Source: an uncultured Bacteroidales bacterium
Lineage (GTDB): Bacteria; Bacteroidota; Bacteroidia; Bacteroidales; P3
Direction of reading: 5' to 3'
NCBI GenBank assembly: GCA_946406015.1
Contig: CAMJJD010000015.1
Span: 1-41,010, forward strand
Length of the DNA stretch: 41,010 nucleotides
In this document: positions 39,255 through 41,010 of the stretch, piece by piece
How positions within the stretch are numbered: position 1 is the first letter of the stretch
Layout: every line of letters begins with the position of its first letter
Made by a program: the position numbers and the translations under genes
Notes under the pieces: generated by a model
What the model saw: only the letters and a program-made list of their open reading frames with translations
The model's database searches: none
Told to the model about the DNA's origin: nothing

Positions 39255-39385
39255 ACTGTAAACTTTAACCCGTAAACAAGTACATTTGTCTTTAACTTCC
39301 AGTGAGCGAAGCGAACGATAACTTCTATAACTTCTTTAACTCCCCCCAAAAGTAAACTGCAAACTGTAAACTTTACCCCCACCCA
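39249..39385. repeat. Leader and heptamer cassette before lpxB
   Basis: CCGTAAA, CTGTAAA, a CTTTAACC stretch, then TACATTTG (39281-39288) with GTCTTTAACTTC, a GCGAAGCGAAC insert, TAACTTCTATAACTTCTTTAACT, CTCCCCCCAAAAG, AAACTGC and CTGTAAA, ending at the GTG start. It matches the order of the cassette ahead of the M16 gene (minus strand, 17835-17916). The box at 39281-39288 fits TAnnTTTG and may drive lpxB. Confidence 0.8.
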
Positions 39386-40516
39386 GTGAAATACTACCTC
39401 ATAGCCGGCGAAGCCTCGGGCGATCTCCACGGTGCCAACCTCATGCGGGCGCTGCGTGAGCAGGACCCAGATGCGCAGTTCCGCTTCTGGGGTGGCGACC
39501 TCATGGCCGCTGTCGGAGGAATTCCCGTACGCCACATCCGCGACCTCGCCATCATGGGCTTCGTCGAGGTGGTGGCCCACTTGGGCACCGTGCTGGGCAA
39601 CATCCGCTTCTGCAAGCAGGACATCCTCGACTACCGACCCGACGTGGTGGTGGGCATCGACTACCCGGGCTTCAACCTCAAAATCGAGGCCTGGGCCCAC
39701 AAGCAGGGCTTCAAGACCGTTCACTATATCTCCCCCAACCTCTGGGCCTGGAAGAAAGGTCGCATCAAAGGCATGAAGAAAAGCCTCGACCGCCTCTGCT
39801 ACATCCTGCCCTTCGAGCAACGCTTCTTCGCCGATAATGACATGCAGCAGGCCCTCTATGTAGGGCACCCCCTGCTCGACGCCGTCAAGGACAGCCTCTT
39901 CGAACCCGCCTTCGGCGGCAACTGTCCTGTAATCGCCTTGCTGCCCGGCAGCCGCCGGCAAGAGCTGAAGAAAAACCTCCCGCTGATGGTGCAGCTGGCC
40001 GACCGGCATCCTGAATACCGCTTCATCGTGGCCGGCATGAGTCTCATCGGCCACGAATTCTACGACACCCTGATTGCCAAGCGCTCAGACACCAAGGCAT
40101 TCAAGCAATCAAGCAATCTCGAGGTAGTCTACGACCAGACCTACCCGTTGCTCGCCTCGGCCTATGCCGCCATCGTGTGCTCCGGCACCGCCACCCTCGA
40201 GACAGCCCTCTTCAACGTGCCCCAGGTGGTCTGCTACCGCGCCAACCCCATCTCTGTCGCCATCGCCCGACTCATCGTCAGCCGTCGCATCAAGTACATC
40301 TCGCTGGTCAATCTCATTGCCGACGACACCATCGTCACCGAACTCATCCAGGGCGACTTCAACCCCACCCGGCTCGAAAAGGAATTCCAACTCATCACAA
40401 GCGACAACGCCAACCGCACACGCATGTTCACCCAATATGCCCACATGCGGGACCTCCTCTCCGGAAGCGGCGCAAGCAAACGCACGGCTCAAACCATCAT
40501 CGACCTCGTCAAATGA
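39386..40516 (+). CDS. lpxB: Lipid-A-disaccharide synthase
   Basis: A 376-residue glycosyltransferase (EC 2.4.1.182) that joins UDP-2,3-diacylglucosamine with lipid X to make lipid A disaccharide, on the inner-membrane cytoplasmic face. The start is typical (KYYLIAGEASGDLHGANL), with PDVVVGIDYPGFNLKI, SPNLWAWKKGRIKGMKK, PFEQRFF, GHPLLDAV and LLPGSRRQEL motifs. It begins with GTG at 39386: no in-frame ATG exists between the upstream stop at 39353 and this codon. The heptamer cassette directly precedes it. Its stop overlaps the next start by four bases. Confidence 0.97.
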   Translation: MKYYLIAGEASGDLHGANLMRALREQDPDAQFRFWGGDLMAAVGGIPVRHIRDLAIMGFVEVVAHLGTVLGNIRFCKQDILDYRPDVVVGIDYPGFNLKIEAWAHKQGFKTVHYISPNLWAWKKGRIKGMKKSLDRLCYILPFEQRFFADNDMQQALYVGHPLLDAVKDSLFEPAFGGNCPVIALLPGSRRQELKKNLPLMVQLADRHPEYRFIVAGMSLIGHEFYDTLIAKRSDTKAFKQSSNLEVVYDQTYPLLASAYAAIVCSGTATLETALFNVPQVVCYRANPISVAIARLIVSRRIKYISLVNLIADDTIVTELIQGDFNPTRLEKEFQLITSDNANRTRMFTQYAHMRDLLSGSGASKRTAQTIIDLVK

Positions 40517-41010
40517 AACGACTGCTGCTCATACTACTGCTCCTCCTCACCGTCCACGCCGCCTATGCCGACCGCGTGCGCGTACGCCTCTACAGCAACA
40601 CCCAGATCACCACCCTCAACGTCTCGTTCGACCTTGGCACCTACAACCTCTATGCCGACGGCGGCCAACTGCTCGAAGACATGGTGGGCGAAGGGCGCTC
40701 GGTGCTCATCCGACCCGAGGGAGGACGGCTGCATGTGAGCGTCAACTCCGACGACTATGGCACCTTCACGTCGCTGCGCCTCGAGGCCACCGACACCGCC
40801 TGCATCCTCTGTCTTAATCCCGAGGGGTGCAAACAGCGCACCTACGAGGGCAACCTGGAGGTCACCCCGCTGAAAGGCGGCAAGCTACTGCTCGTCAACG
40901 AGGTGGAGTTCGAGACCTATATCGCCGGAGTGGTGCAAAGCGAAATCTACGGCAACCAGAGCGACATCTTCCGCATCCAGGCCATCATCAGCCGCACCTG
41001 GGCCCTGCGC
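40513..41010 (+). CDS. SpoIID/LytB domain protein, partial
   Basis: The first 166 codons of a gene cut by the right edge. A signal peptide (about 1-19) is followed by a beta-rich region and then the SpoIID start: LLVNEVEFETYIAGVVQSEIYGNQSDIFRIQAIISRTWALR, in the family pattern of LxGVVxxE and AxAxRTxA. In spores the domain is a lytic transglycosylase; in Bacteroidota its role is unknown but probably peptidoglycan processing. The ATG overlaps the lpxB stop, so they are coupled. Confidence 0.92.
   Translation, partial: MKRLLLILLLLLTVHAAYADRVRVRLYSNTQITTLNVSFDLGTYNLYADGGQLLEDMVGEGRSVLIRPEGGRLHVSVNSDDYGTFTSLRLEATDTACILCLNPEGCKQRTYEGNLEVTPLKGGKLLLVNEVEFETYIAGVVQSEIYGNQSDIFRIQAIISRTWALR

Noticed and set aside
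39249-39385. Attachment site of an integrated element
   Set aside because: No integrase or tRNA is nearby; the sequence is explained by heptamer and leader modules.

Overview
The window is a piece of a fairly GC-rich Bacteroidota chromosome, most likely order Bacteroidales. Indications are several TAnnTTTG (-7) promoter boxes, few Shine-Dalgarno sites, a long YidC, a split transketolase, a GldF-GldG fusion with a DUF4340 partner, an OMP_b-brl_3 outer-membrane barrel, a T9SS-like C-terminal sorting signal and two S23-type four-helix-bundle genes. Nothing here fixes the genus. No rRNA, tRNA, CRISPR array or classical insertion sequence was seen.

Layout: (1) 1-8500, minus strand. A BspA-like surface protein, a metallo-beta-lactamase/beta-CASP RNase-like enzyme, a secreted NUC1 nuclease and a small lipoprotein run into a double hairpin. 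Then come the transketolase N-terminal subunit, a VWA protein, a thioredoxin-like lipoprotein, a membrane protein, a four-helix-bundle protein and the first 18 codons of what may be the transketolase C-terminal subunit. (2) 8500-13900, plus strand: yidC, a four-helix-bundle gene bracketed by inverted repeats, nhaD and a translationally coupled lysozyme-like membrane protein, ending at a strong terminator. (3) 13900-26500, minus strand: a lipoprotein, an M16 peptidase, and a compact cluster (YbjQ-like, erythromycin-esterase-like, ABC ATPase, two related permeases, two lipoproteins, GntR regulator) downstream of an outer-membrane barrel protein. (4) 26860-30024, plus strand: Wzz-type protein, a 28-copy heptamer array, O-antigen ligase, NlpC/P60 hydrolase. 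(5) 30030-31830, minus strand: a CLC channel with CBS domains. (6) 31900-41010, plus strand: OmpA lipoprotein, a degenerate M28 peptidase, GldF-GldG fusion, DUF4340 protein, SurE, a small membrane protein, LpxB and a truncated SpoIID/LytB protein, mostly with ATGA overlaps. The overall theme is cell envelope biogenesis.

The most unusual signal is not a gene. Short tandem repeats with a 7-bp period occur at more than a dozen places: next to start codons (M16, lpxB, O-antigen ligase, VWA, a lipoprotein), across gene ends (wzz, gntR, yidC) and inside reading frames (CLC, lysozyme-like, Wzz). Unit sequences differ between places but the period does not, and composite blocks recur at loci 10-20 kb apart. 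One four-helix-bundle gene is bracketed by inverted heptamer arrays with a GCTGACGC core; the other four-helix-bundle gene has the same core at its stop codon. Together these suggest a poorly described repeat family, possibly linked to four-helix-bundle genes. That link is inference.
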